Assembly (NCBI RefSeq): GCF_002836745.1
Contig: NZ_PJAR01000044.1
Coordinates: forward strand, 744,001 to 808,000
Length of the DNA: 64,000 nt
Source: Glaciecola sp. 33A
Lineage (GTDB): Bacteria > Pseudomonadota > Gammaproteobacteria > Enterobacterales > Alteromonadaceae
Direction: 5' to 3'
Shown here: piece after piece, positions 1 through 8,427 of the stretch
Layout: every line of letters starts with the position of its first letter
Position numbering within the stretch: position 1 is the stretch's first letter
Made by a program: the position numbers and the translations under genes
Notes under the pieces: generated by a model
The model's database searches: none
What the model was told of the DNA's origin: nothing
Seen by the model: the letters and a program-made list of their open reading frames with translations, nothing else

Positions 1-496
1 CCCCAGTTGCATCTTTAATACCAACGATGTTCTTATGCTCGGATAACTCAGCAACGGTTTCTGGTAACATGTCAGCTACGGTTCGTCCGGGTACATTGTA
101 TAGCATTAAGGGAATATCTGTCGCATCTGCAATTGCGTTAAAGTGTGCAACCATGCCGGCCTGTTGTGGTTTGTTGTAGTAAGGAACGACACTTAAAAAC
201 CCATCAAGACCTAAACCGCACATTTGTTCACTTAAGAATATGGCTTCCGACGTAGAGTTCGCACCACTACCCGCCATGACAGGTATCTTTTTATCGACAA
301 ACCCAATGATCAATTTAACCACATCAATATGTTCTTTAAATGGCAAAGTTGCTGATTCGCCGGTCGTCCCTACCGCAACAATACCATGCGTACCGTTGTC
401 TATATGAAACTCAACCAACCTTCTCAAGCTAGTAACGTCTACACTGCCATTTGGCAACATAGGTGTTACTAATGCGACATAACTTCCTTTGAACAT
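1..496 (-). CDS. dapA: 4-hydroxy-tetrahydrodipicolinate synthase (partial, C-terminus outside window)
   Basis: The enzyme condenses pyruvate with aspartate semialdehyde, the first committed step of lysine and diaminopimelate synthesis in the cytoplasm. About 165 N-terminal residues are visible on the minus strand, starting with [13 protein letters not shown]. The family landmarks are present: GTTGES, which lines the active site, LYNVPGR with the proton-relay tyrosine, and GIKDATG with the Schiff-base lysine. The frame runs off the left edge, so roughly the last 130 residues are not seen. It is divergent from gcvR, the arrangement known from E. coli and relatives, which supports orthology. Confidence 0.96.
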   Translation of the reverse strand, partial: MFKGSYVALVTPMLPNGSVDVTSLRRLVEFHIDNGTHGIVAVGTTGESATLPFKEHIDVVKLIIGFVDKKIPVMAGSGANSTSEAIFLSEQMCGLGLDGFLSVVPYYNKPQQAGMVAHFNAIADATDIPLMLYNVPGRTVADMLPETVAELSEHKNIVGIKDATG

Positions 497-606
497 TATT
501 CCCCCTTTGAATCTGCCCGCCATGTTAGTGTTCACAAGCAATAAACACAAGCACATAAAGCCTAAGGTAATACATTTTTTTCTAATATATTATGTGAGAA
601 CATATT

Positions 607-635
607 TTGACTAACAATGTTCCTAAATTTATACT
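607..635 (+). promoter_or_regulatory. sigma70-type promoter for gcvR-bcp
   Basis: TTGACT at 607-612 and TATACT at 630-635 are separated by 17 bases, close to the sigma70 consensus in sequence and spacing. Transcription would start near 642, giving a leader of about 36 bases before gcvR. This is inferred from sequence only. Confidence 0.65.
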
Positions 636-677
636 TATGCTAATATCCATTCTCCTATCTATAAGTACAACATTAGT

Positions 678-1238
678 ATGAATCAACAGATTATTGTGAA
701 TATTTTAGGTGCCGACAAATTAGGCATTTTAAGCGAGATAAGCGCGTGTATGCATGACAAATGCTGCAACATTCTCGACAGTCGTCATGCTATTTATGGA
801 ACCGACTTTTCGCTTTCCATGATCGTTGAAGGTACCCAATCAGCGATTACTAAATTGGAAGTGCAACTATCGAGTTTGTGCATGAAGTATGAGCTTCTCT
901 CGATGATAAAACGCACCAGTGGCCACGCAAAACAGAATTTGGAGCAACTTATTAATTTGGAGTTTTCTGGAGAAGATGCGAAAGGAATAATTACGCGAGT
1001 CACTGCTTTTCTTGCTGAACGCCAAGTTTCTGTTAGTGCATTTAGACAACGGACCTTTATTGATAAGACAACTAACGTCGAAAATGTTAAATGTAAAATG
1101 GTACTCAGTGCGACCAAAGAATTAGATTTAGGTAATTTTGATGAAGAAATAAAACAACTTATGTGTAAATTGGGCCTGTCTGGAAAGGTGACACACAACG
1201 AAATTAAGGAAGAAAATGAACACATTGAAAGCTGGTGA
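678..1238 (+). CDS. gcvR: glycine cleavage system transcriptional repressor, GcvR-type ACT protein
   Basis: A 186-residue protein made of two ACT domains (about residues 5-75 and 90-170). In E. coli, GcvR binds glycine and controls the glycine-cleavage regulator GcvA by protein contact; it has no DNA-binding domain. The N-terminus (IIVNILGADKLGILSEIS) is a typical ACT start. The gene lies between divergent dapA and bcp, exactly as in E. coli. It overlaps bcp by 23 bases, which suggests translational coupling. No gcvA or gcv operon is in the window, so its regulatory role rests on homology and gene order. Confidence 0.85.
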   Translation: MNQQIIVNILGADKLGILSEISACMHDKCCNILDSRHAIYGTDFSLSMIVEGTQSAITKLEVQLSSLCMKYELLSMIKRTSGHAKQNLEQLINLEFSGEDAKGIITRVTAFLAERQVSVSAFRQRTFIDKTTNVENVKCKMVLSATKELDLGNFDEEIKQLMCKLGLSGKVTHNEIKEENEHIESW

Positions 1239-1677
1239 TAAAGCACCACAATTTACGCTACAAAACCAATCTGATGACCTTGTATCCTTAGCCGATTTTA
1301 CGGGTAAAAAAGTATTAGTTTATTTTTATCCAAAAGCAATGACCCCAGGATGTACGATCCAAGCTCAAGGCTTGCGCGATATAAAAAGCGATTTAGACAA
1401 TAAAAATGTTGTGGTACTCGGTATTAGTCCGGACGCAGTAAAACGTTTGCCTAAGTTTATTCAAAAAGAATCATTAAACTTCACGCTACTGAGTGACGAG
1501 GACCATGCTGTTGCCGATGCCTTTGGCGTTTGGGGCCTGAAAAAATTCATGGGTAAAGAATATGATGGAATACATCGCCTCAGTTTCCTAATAGACGAAA
1601 ATGGTGTTATCAGTCATGTGCTTGATAAGTTTAAAACCAAAGAACATCATCAAGTTGTCTTAGACTTGTTAGCCTAA
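1216..1677 (+). CDS. bcp: thioredoxin-dependent thiol peroxidase Bcp/PrxQ, single-cysteine form
   Basis: A 153-residue peroxiredoxin of the Bcp/PrxQ family, which reduces hydrogen peroxide and organic hydroperoxides in the cytoplasm. The peroxidatic cysteine is Cys46 in MTPGCT. The resolving cysteine that E. coli Bcp has five residues later is Gln51 here, and there is no other cysteine in the protein, so it should work by a 1-Cys mechanism with an external thiol. The rest, including LLSDEDH and the YDGIHR stretch, is close to E. coli Bcp. The start is supported by AAGGAA just upstream and by alignment; the first 23 bases lie inside gcvR. Confidence 0.93.
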   Translation: MNTLKAGDKAPQFTLQNQSDDLVSLADFTGKKVLVYFYPKAMTPGCTIQAQGLRDIKSDLDNKNVVVLGISPDAVKRLPKFIQKESLNFTLLSDEDHAVADAFGVWGLKKFMGKEYDGIHRLSFLIDENGVISHVLDKFKTKEHHQVVLDLLA

Positions 1678-1690
1678 GATTGGCGTCAAT

Positions 1691-1723
1691 AAAAAAGACG
1701 GTCCGGAGTACCCGCCTTTTTTT
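1691..1723. terminator. bidirectional terminator between bcp and perM
   Basis: An imperfect hairpin (AAAAAAGACGG pairing with CCGCCTTTTTT, one mismatch, loop of about 10 bases) ends in a T-run and lies between two convergent genes, so it could serve both strands. Confidence 0.55.
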
Positions 1724-1729
1724 GTTCTA

Positions 1730-2815
1730 CTATTTAATTTCACTTGGCTCAGGGCCAGAGTCGACCTCAGAGGGCGATGACCAAGCAGCAATGACAGCTT
1801 TCACTAAGGTGGCTAAAGGAATAGCAAAAAACACGCCCCAGAACCCCCACATCCCGCCAAATACCAACACAGCAATAATGATGTAGAGAGGATGCAGACT
1901 GACTGCCTCGGAGAACAGCACTGGTACAATAACATTGCCATCCAACGCCTGAATAATCGTATATACTAACATTAAATACCAAAACTCAGAGCTCACTCCG
2001 AATTGAAATAAGCCCACAATAGCGACCGGAATAGTTACTACTGCAGCCCCTATATAAGGTATCAAAACCGAAAATCCAACCAACACCCCAAGCAGTAACG
2101 AATAACGCAAATCCATAAATGCAAAGGCTGCGGATGTTAGACCACCGACAATGAGGATTTCGATTACCTTGCCTCGTATGTAATTTGCTATCTGCATGTT
2201 CATCTCCTCACCAACCTGACTGATTAGGCGACGCTCGTTCGGTAGTACCTTGGAAATACTCTTGAGAAATAATTCTTTGTCCTTCAACATGAAAAAGACC
2301 ATTAGAGGTACCAATATCATATAAATCAACAAAGCAGCTAAATTACCAATTGAACTGACCGAAATACTAATTACTTGCTGACCTATCTCAACCATTCGCT
2401 GATTTAAGCTAGCCATCGCATTTTTAATATAATCAACTTCAATTAAATCAGGATACTTACGAGGCAAACTCGCAAGCCATTTTTGTGCTGAATCCCATAT
2501 CAAAGGCAGTTCTTGAACCAGATTGATGCTCTGTTTGCTAATAATAGGCACTATTCCAATTAACATCAGAATACTAATAAGAATAAAGATGATAAGTGTT
2601 ATTGAAGTCGCTAGCGTTCTATTTATACCTCGCTTATGCAAGTGCGTCACCGGCCAGTCCAATAAATAGGCAATAATGGCAGACACAATGACAGGCAATA
2701 AAATCCCACCCCATATAAGTAAAATAACGGCAGTAACGATGATTAACATCAATAACATCATTGCGTTAGGGTCTGAAAACTTGCGTTGATACCAACGATC
2801 GAAAACGCCAAACAT
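1730..2815 (-). CDS. perM: AI-2E transporter family inner-membrane permease (PerM/YfgO-like)
   Basis: A 361-residue polytopic membrane protein of the AI-2E transporter/PerM family. Hydrophobic segments occur at about residues 18-50, 68-92, 155-180 and then several between 215 and 345. The central amphipathic stretch (about 95-150) and the C-terminal pattern GGMWGFWGVFFAIP are typical of the family. The transported substrate is not known for most members; some act as sodium/proton antiporters or export autoinducer-2. It is divergent from bepA, as in E. coli, where perM (yfgO) is next to bepA (yfgC). Confidence 0.85.
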   Translation of the reverse strand: MFGVFDRWYQRKFSDPNAMMLLMLIIVTAVILLIWGGILLPVIVSAIIAYLLDWPVTHLHKRGINRTLATSITLIIFILISILMLIGIVPIISKQSINLVQELPLIWDSAQKWLASLPRKYPDLIEVDYIKNAMASLNQRMVEIGQQVISISVSSIGNLAALLIYMILVPLMVFFMLKDKELFLKSISKVLPNERRLISQVGEEMNMQIANYIRGKVIEILIVGGLTSAAFAFMDLRYSLLLGVLVGFSVLIPYIGAAVVTIPVAIVGLFQFGVSSEFWYLMLVYTIIQALDGNVIVPVLFSEAVSLHPLYIIIAVLVFGGMWGFWGVFFAIPLATLVKAVIAAWSSPSEVDSGPEPSEIK

Positions 2816-2971
2816 ATTGTGTATCTATCCTTCTTTTTGATTTTTTGCTCAATTGCAATTATGGTAAACCTAGTTTCCACTTAAAACCAGAAAAAGTGAA
2901 ACTATCTCGTGCTATCGCGGTCTATGTATCGTATATAATACTACTTACGTTAAGGGCAATTAAAACGACCC

Positions 2972-4432
2972 ATGAGTATGAATCTAATAAAGAAAGCATT
3001 TATCGCCTTCACTTGCTTCTTAATCCCCATTATAGGCAATACACAATCGATTGACAGCAACAAAAATCAGTTACCCGAAATTGGTGTAGTTGCGTCTGAC
3101 ACACTAACAATTGATAAGGAATTATTGATTGGTGATGCCATGATGCGTCAATTAAGGGGCCAGGCTCCGGTTATTCATGATCCTGTAATTAACGAATATA
3201 TTCAGGATTTAGGAAATAGGTTGGTTATTGAAGCTGATAATGCGAAATTTCCTTTCTCCTTTTTCATGCTCAATAATTCTACTATTAATGCCTTTGCATT
3301 TTTTGGTGGTCACATCGGTATTCACTCTGGCTTAATCACTCAAGCTGGCTCAGAAAGTGAACTTGCTTCTGTGTTCGCACACGAAGTAGCGCACGTAACA
3401 CAACGCCATCTTGCCCGCGCTAGTCAGGCTCAAAAACGCGGTGCGCCGTTGCAAATCGCATCACTTATTGGTGGTATTTTATTGGCAATGGCAAACCCCG
3501 AAGCAGGTATTGCGGCGATCAGCGCAGGAAATGCCGGTGCGGCACAAAGTCGAATTAATTACACTAGAAATATGGAACAAGAAGCAGATAATATCGGTAT
3601 TTCGATGCTGGCGAGAGCGGGCTTTGATCCCGCAGGAGCTCCTGCGTTTTTTTCAACATTAGCCCAGCAATCTCGGGGGCAAAGCAATCAGTTGGAGTTT
3701 TTACGGACTCATCCTGTGCCAGAGAATCGAATTTCAGAGACACGAGCTAGAGCGGCAACTTACGGCATTCGTAACGTGCCAGAAAGCTTAACCTTTCATT
3801 TGGTTAAATCCAGAATCATTGCACGATACGAGGGTAATCCACTTCGCAACCTCAACTATTTTGGTTATCAGGTGCAAGAAAAAAAATATATATTTCGTGA
3901 AGCCGCATTGTATGGTTTAGCCCTGTCCTATTTTGAAAGCGAGCAATATGCATCTGCATCACAAATTTTGACTGAATTGTTGAGTAATGATACAGAAAAT
4001 TTATTTTACCTAGATGCCATGACGGACGTGTTAATAGCTCAGCAGAATCCTAAAGCTGCGATAGAAATGCTAACACCACTGTGGCGCTTCAAACCACAAA
4101 ATCAGGTCCTTGCACTAAATTTAGCCAACGCAATGATAAAAGCGGAACAATATCCAGAAGCAATACAAATATTGCGCGATCTGTTGTTAGTTGATCCCGA
4201 ACAATACTTGTCTTATTCATTATTGATTGACGCCTACATTGCTACTGGCCAAAAGAGACAAATGTACCGAGCAAGCGCAGAACGATTTGCACTACTACTT
4301 GCGTATCCTAAGGCTATTGACGAACTTCAGTTCGCCTATAATGAAACCGGCATGGACTTTTTAGAGAAGCAACGAATACAAGCAAGAATAGAACAATTTA
4401 GAAATGAAATCGAAACACTAGAGAGACTCTAG
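2972..4432 (+). CDS. bepA: periplasmic beta-barrel assembly-enhancing protease BepA (M48 metallopeptidase with TPRs)
   Basis: BepA is a periplasmic zinc protease and chaperone that helps LptD and other outer-membrane proteins mature, and degrades stalled ones. The 486-residue protein has a signal peptide (about residues 1-26, ending near GNTQS), the zinc motif HEVAHV with a downstream glutamate in EQEADNIG, and a C-terminal half rich in TPR-like helices (about 300-480). It sits between divergent perM and an arsC gene, matching the E. coli order perM-bepA-arsC. Its stop codon overlaps the stop of the convergent thioredoxin gene on a shared CTAG. Confidence 0.94.
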   Translation: MSMNLIKKAFIAFTCFLIPIIGNTQSIDSNKNQLPEIGVVASDTLTIDKELLIGDAMMRQLRGQAPVIHDPVINEYIQDLGNRLVIEADNAKFPFSFFMLNNSTINAFAFFGGHIGIHSGLITQAGSESELASVFAHEVAHVTQRHLARASQAQKRGAPLQIASLIGGILLAMANPEAGIAAISAGNAGAAQSRINYTRNMEQEADNIGISMLARAGFDPAGAPAFFSTLAQQSRGQSNQLEFLRTHPVPENRISETRARAATYGIRNVPESLTFHLVKSRIIARYEGNPLRNLNYFGYQVQEKKYIFREAALYGLALSYFESEQYASASQILTELLSNDTENLFYLDAMTDVLIAQQNPKAAIEMLTPLWRFKPQNQVLALNLANAMIKAEQYPEAIQILRDLLLVDPEQYLSYSLLIDAYIATGQKRQMYRASAERFALLLAYPKAIDELQFAYNETGMDFLEKQRIQARIEQFRNEIETLERL

Positions 4433-4896
4433 TCGTTTGCAATTGCTTGATTGAGACTTTTACTATTCTGCTCGCCTAGAAGCTGGCCTGCCAACGTACC
4501 GTCAGGTCGAATAAGGTAAGTTGCCGGTAAGTATTTTGGTGTTTCAAAAGGTAAAGCAGTTTTAACATTATTAATAAGTGGAAATTCAATGTTGTACTTT
4601 TTTGCGAGTAAAGAGAGCTCATGATCCTGCATTGCATCATAACTTACGCCGAATAGAACCGCATTTTGTTTTCCATCAGTTAACGCTTTGAAGTCGTTAA
4701 GTTCTGGAATTTCACGCAAACAAGGCGCACACCATTCAGCAAAATAGTTAATCACAACCCACTTTCCTTGCAATTCTTTGAATCGATAAGTTGAACCATC
4801 AAGGGTAGTAAAATCGTATCTGTTGTTTAATTGATAGGTGACGCCTAGCGTAAGGGAACCGATACCAACAACCAGATATAATAGAATGTTTTTCAC
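4429..4896 (-). CDS. TlpA-like membrane-anchored thioredoxin-family protein
   Basis: A 155-residue protein with an N-terminal membrane anchor or uncleaved signal (about residues 1-23) and a thioredoxin fold carrying a WCAPC active site. TlpA/ResA relatives reduce disulfides in the periplasm, for example during cytochrome c maturation or copper-site assembly; the partner cannot be told from sequence. The cis-proline region (KYLPATYLI) is present. The gene is single and convergent with bepA and divergent from arsC. No cytochrome maturation genes are nearby. Confidence 0.8.
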   Translation of the reverse strand: MKNILLYLVVGIGSLTLGVTYQLNNRYDFTTLDGSTYRFKELQGKWVVINYFAEWCAPCLREIPELNDFKALTDGKQNAVLFGVSYDAMQDHELSLLAKKYNIEFPLINNVKTALPFETPKYLPATYLIRPDGTLAGQLLGEQNSKSLNQAIAND

Positions 4897-5019
4897 TCGT
4901 CACTCCTTGCTCGATTCGAACCCAATAAGGTAATATTAGGACGAGTAGACTGTTCATGATAATTTTCAGTATATAGTAATACACTAACTGATAATAAAGA
5001 ATTAATAGAGACAATAATA

Positions 5020-5376
5020 ATGGCTAATTACGTTTACTATCATAATCCTAGGTGTACAAAAAGCAGACAGGGCTTAGCTTTCTTAACTGAAAATAATATT
5101 CAAGTAGACATCAAAGAGTACCTAAGGGTTCCCTTTGAGACGAATGAAATTTCAAACCTGTTGCAAGCATTAGGTTTTCAGAGTGCAATTAACATGGTAC
5201 GAATCAAAGAATCGGAATTTACAGAGTCAGGATTGACAAAAACGTCATCTAATAGTGACATTATTAATGCAATAACGTTATTTCCAAAACTATTAGAGCG
5301 TCCTATTCTCACTAACGGCGAACATGCAGCTATTGGTCGTCCACTAGAAAACATCCAAAAATTAGTCGGACTCTAA
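5020..5376 (+). CDS. ArsC/YfgD-family arsenate reductase-like protein
   Basis: A 118-residue member of the glutaredoxin-coupled ArsC family. The N-terminus YYHNPRCTKSRQGL has the catalytic cysteine in the HNPRCTKSR loop, and the RPILTNG...GRPLENI region near the C-terminus is typical. ArsC proteins reduce arsenate using glutathione and glutaredoxin. The position next to bepA matches E. coli yfgD, whose role in arsenic resistance is not established, so detoxification should not be assumed. No arsB or arsR gene is nearby. wrbA follows 22 bases after the stop, probably in the same transcript. Confidence 0.85.
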   Translation: MANYVYYHNPRCTKSRQGLAFLTENNIQVDIKEYLRVPFETNEISNLLQALGFQSAINMVRIKESEFTESGLTKTSSNSDIINAITLFPKLLERPILTNGEHAAIGRPLENIQKLVGL

Positions 5377-5398
5377 CTAACGATATAAAAGGGAAATA

Positions 5399-6010
5399 AT
5401 GAACAGTGAATTATGCCAAGTACTCGTGCTGTACTACAGCAAACACGGGTTAACAAAAAAATTAGCTGATTCAATAGTAAAGGGGATCGAGTCTGAGGGT
5501 GTTGAGGCTTTGTTGAGAACGGTAGCCGATGTTAGCAACAATATCGATGCCAAGGTTTCAGCGGTTCCGGCAAGTGGCGCACCTTACGTTACATTAGAGG
5601 AGCTCGCCAATTGCGATGGATTAGCACTTGGCAGCCCAACTCACTTTGGCAATATGTCTGGCGCAATGAAATTCTTTTGGGATACAACCTCCGGATTATG
5701 GCTAAAAGGCAGTTTGATCGATAAACCCGCCTGCACATTTACATCTAGTTCAAGTTTGCATGGTGGTCAGGAGACAACACTAATTAGTATGATGATGCCC
5801 TTAATTCATCATGGCATGGTTTACATTGGTGTTCCCTATTCTGTTGCAGAGTTGCATAAAACGACTTCAGGCGGCACGCCTTATGGCGCTTCTGCAGTTG
5901 CGTTAGTTAATAAAACAAAACTAAGTCACGAAGAGCAAGAGATAGCCATTGCCCAGGGCAAGCGTCTTGCCACTATTGCTAAAAAGTTAAAGATGAATTC
6001 AGGAATTTAA
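5399..6010 (+). CDS. wrbA: NAD(P)H:quinone oxidoreductase, WrbA flavodoxin-like
   Basis: A 203-residue flavodoxin-fold protein. WrbA enzymes bind FMN and reduce quinones by two electrons, which protects against redox cycling. The FMN phosphate loop YYSKHGLTKKLA is at the N-terminus, followed by the family motif GSPTHFGNMSGAMK at about residue 78 and SSSSLHGGQETT at about 115. It is preceded by a good ribosome site (AAAGGGAAATA before ATG) and is followed one base later by the DUF2069 gene, so arsC-like, wrbA, DUF2069 and the lipoprotein gene probably form one operon. Confidence 0.92.
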   Translation: MNSELCQVLVLYYSKHGLTKKLADSIVKGIESEGVEALLRTVADVSNNIDAKVSAVPASGAPYVTLEELANCDGLALGSPTHFGNMSGAMKFFWDTTSGLWLKGSLIDKPACTFTSSSSLHGGQETTLISMMMPLIHHGMVYIGVPYSVAELHKTTSGGTPYGASAVALVNKTKLSHEEQEIAIAQGKRLATIAKKLKMNSGI

Positions 6011-6011
6011 T

Positions 6012-6464
6012 ATGAGCAAAACTACAATAACCGTTCCGATGACCAAGCTTGTTAAAACAATGAGATACCTCGCTTTGTGCTCTCATGTTGGGCTAATTGG
6101 GTGGATGATTACCTGGTATTTCTTTTTGCCAATGACAGCTGATTACTCAGTTGGTTTTATAATTCTTATCTACATTGTGCCTTTGTTACTGCCGTTGCCT
6201 GGAATTATCAAAGGCTTGCCATACACCCACGCTTGGGCTAGTTTTATTGTGTTGTTTTATTTTTTACATTCGATTACGGTTATCTATGCTGAACCTACAC
6301 AAATAATCTATGCAAGCATCGAATTGGTTCTCGCAATTGGCATGTTTGCAGGATGTAGTAGCTTCGCGCGCTTACGCGGCCAAGAATTAGGCACTGGTTT
6401 ACCCAAGCTAAAAAGCGTAATGGATGACGAAAAAAAACTATATGAGGGCAAGCCAAATGAGTGA
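6012..6464 (+). CDS. DUF2069 domain inner-membrane protein
   Basis: A 150-residue membrane protein with about four hydrophobic segments (roughly residues 18-38, 46-66, 76-93 and 98-115) and a charged C-terminal tail. It resembles the DUF2069 family, often found directly downstream of wrbA in gammaproteobacteria. No function is established. It starts right after the wrbA stop, and its own end overlaps the next gene through an ATGAGTGA junction, a sign of translational coupling. Confidence 0.8.
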   Translation: MSKTTITVPMTKLVKTMRYLALCSHVGLIGWMITWYFFLPMTADYSVGFIILIYIVPLLLPLPGIIKGLPYTHAWASFIVLFYFLHSITVIYAEPTQIIYASIELVLAIGMFAGCSSFARLRGQELGTGLPKLKSVMDDEKKLYEGKPNE

Positions 6465-8421
6465 TCAATATATGGTTAACAAACGTGTTTCTACTTTAGT
6501 CACGATTTTTTGTTGTTCATTTTATTTAACGGCATGCGGTGGTTCTTCAAATGACGGCCAAACCAACGGTCGTGCAGAGTTGCCTCCGGCAGTGATCACT
6601 GAAAGCGTAGGTACGCTTGAGCCCATTATGACCTTTGGTAATATTGATCTATTTGGTGATAGTGAATTTATCACCAATGGTTCATATGGTTTTGCTCTTA
6701 CCACCAATGATAATAGTCAAATAACAGCGGTCAATTGGCAGCAATTGAGCGGTCCAGAATTAATAGTATTGGCAACTAATTCTCAAACCATCGGTTTTGA
6801 TGCGCTGCAAGCAGGTAATTATACTTTACAAGCTGACGTCACTACCAATACTGGAATTCAGCAAATTACGCACCAGTTTGCAGTGCAACAAAGTGACTTA
6901 ACCGTGGCTAACCTGCGGCTCGATCATACGGTAACAGAACGAGGCAAAGTGTCACTTCGCGTCGACTCATTCAACAATAATATAAGTACCGCCGCCATTA
7001 TCTGGAAACAGGTGGCAGGCCCAGCGGTTTTAGAGCTGCAAACTGAAGAGAATAGAGCGTTTTTTATTGCACCCGCGGTAGAAAGCGATCAGATTGTTCA
7101 AATTGAAACCACAGTCACATTCGCAGATGGCAGCACCTCAATTGATAAAAGCATCGTTACGATTAATGATACACAGATAATTGATACTGCTTATTTCCCA
7201 AACAGTAATATTATTACCAGTGATGATGTATTTTCTTTTAAGGCTGACTCGGCGTATAAAACTGCGATTGAATCGTGCATATATACTAACTCGCTAAATA
7301 GCACTTGCACTTTTGGCACCCTACCCCTTATTGGTCAACAGTTTAACGATCCAACGATTGCCGACATCCTTGATAGAACGCTGGTATCACATGATTGGAT
7401 GGGACAACGATTTACGCAGTATCTCGAGCAATCTGCAGCGGGCCCGGATATGTTAAAACTATTACGGGGCGTTACCGCGGTTGTTATTTCTTATGATGTG
7501 CGTCCTTCGTTTTATTGGGCTGCCACTGGCGCGATTTATTTAGATGCTCGAAACTTTTGGGTAATACCAGAAGAAAGAGACACACTAAATGAAGTACCCG
7601 ACTTTAGAAGTGGATTTGGTAGTGATTTACAATTTAGAGTATTGTGGCGTTATATTAAGGATAACGCTCCTTATATGCCCGGTGCCAATTTCTCTTCTAC
7701 AGCCAGAGACACCAGAACATTTGATGCATTGGAAGCCGATATTTCTTGGTTGATGTACCACGAATTGGGTCATGCCAATGACTTTTTCCCCCATGATGTT
7801 TGGGCGGACTTGTCAAACTCAGACGATCCACTTAGCTTTTTTAGAAACAATGGTACAAACTCCGACCTAATGATTAATAGCTTCCCGCTCAACTCGGCGC
7901 AAATGAAAGGATTAGCGCAAGTTAGTTTTGCAGGTGAAACAGCGAATGCGACACAAAAGACCTATGTTGCCAGCGATATTGAAGCATTTTTCACGCCCGA
8001 CATAGCCTCTTCTTATTATTCATATTTAAATGAAAGGGAAGACTTTGCAACATTATTTGAGCGGTTCATGATGCAGTATAGATTGAACGCGTCCGCTGAT
8101 ATTGGTATCGTAAATACGCAAAACAATGCTAATTTTTTAGTTACATGGGGGCAAAGAGACCGTTTCAATCACTCTACTATTCAGGAAAGGACGCGATTCA
8201 CTGTAGAAAAGATCCTACCTGATCTTGGGGACATAGCCGCATTACAAGCCGAACTGCCGACCTCCACACAATTGCGTTCAAACGTGAGTTGGTTTGATAA
8301 TGTTGATTTACGTGAAAACGTGCAAGGCCAGAATGCAATTCAAGTCCCCTATCGGTTGGAGACAACATCGATTATTGATGAAACCAATAGACACATTGGA
8401 AAGCCAACATTACGGAACTAA
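6457..8421 (+). CDS. lipoprotein of unknown function with PKD-like domains and a zinc-peptidase-like HELGH motif
   Basis: I do not recognise this protein as a named family. From the chosen start it is about 654 residues long. It begins with a lipoprotein signal ending in LTAC followed by GGSS, so it should be lipid-anchored in the envelope. Residues of about 50-240 look like two beta-sandwich, PKD-like repeats. The second half has the motif YHELGHANDF, an HExxH zinc-peptidase signature, and about 90 residues later REDFATLFE, which could give the third ligand as in gluzincins. This start (ATG in ATGAGTGA, with GAGGG upstream) overlaps the previous stop; a start at 6472 is also possible. Protease activity is inferred from motifs only. 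Confidence 0.7.
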   Translation: MSDQYMVNKRVSTLVTIFCCSFYLTACGGSSNDGQTNGRAELPPAVITESVGTLEPIMTFGNIDLFGDSEFITNGSYGFALTTNDNSQITAVNWQQLSGPELIVLATNSQTIGFDALQAGNYTLQADVTTNTGIQQITHQFAVQQSDLTVANLRLDHTVTERGKVSLRVDSFNNNISTAAIIWKQVAGPAVLELQTEENRAFFIAPAVESDQIVQIETTVTFADGSTSIDKSIVTINDTQIIDTAYFPNSNIITSDDVFSFKADSAYKTAIESCIYTNSLNSTCTFGTLPLIGQQFNDPTIADILDRTLVSHDWMGQRFTQYLEQSAAGPDMLKLLRGVTAVVISYDVRPSFYWAATGAIYLDARNFWVIPEERDTLNEVPDFRSGFGSDLQFRVLWRYIKDNAPYMPGANFSSTARDTRTFDALEADISWLMYHELGHANDFFPHDVWADLSNSDDPLSFFRNNGTNSDLMINSFPLNSAQMKGLAQVSFAGETANATQKTYVASDIEAFFTPDIASSYYSYLNEREDFATLFERFMMQYRLNASADIGIVNTQNNANFLVTWGQRDRFNHSTIQERTRFTVEKILPDLGDIAALQAELPTSTQLRSNVSWFDNVDLRENVQGQNAIQVPYRLETTSIIDETNRHIGKPTLRN

Positions 8422-8427
8422 GACTCA

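Noticed and set aside
794-1249. 151-codon minus-strand frame opposite gcvR
   Set aside because: gcvR is clearly coding with family similarity and a promoter; the antisense frame has no start signal.
5020-5376. Arsenic-resistance operon
   Set aside because: Only an ArsC-family gene in the E. coli yfgD position; no arsB, acr3 or arsR, so resistance is not supported.
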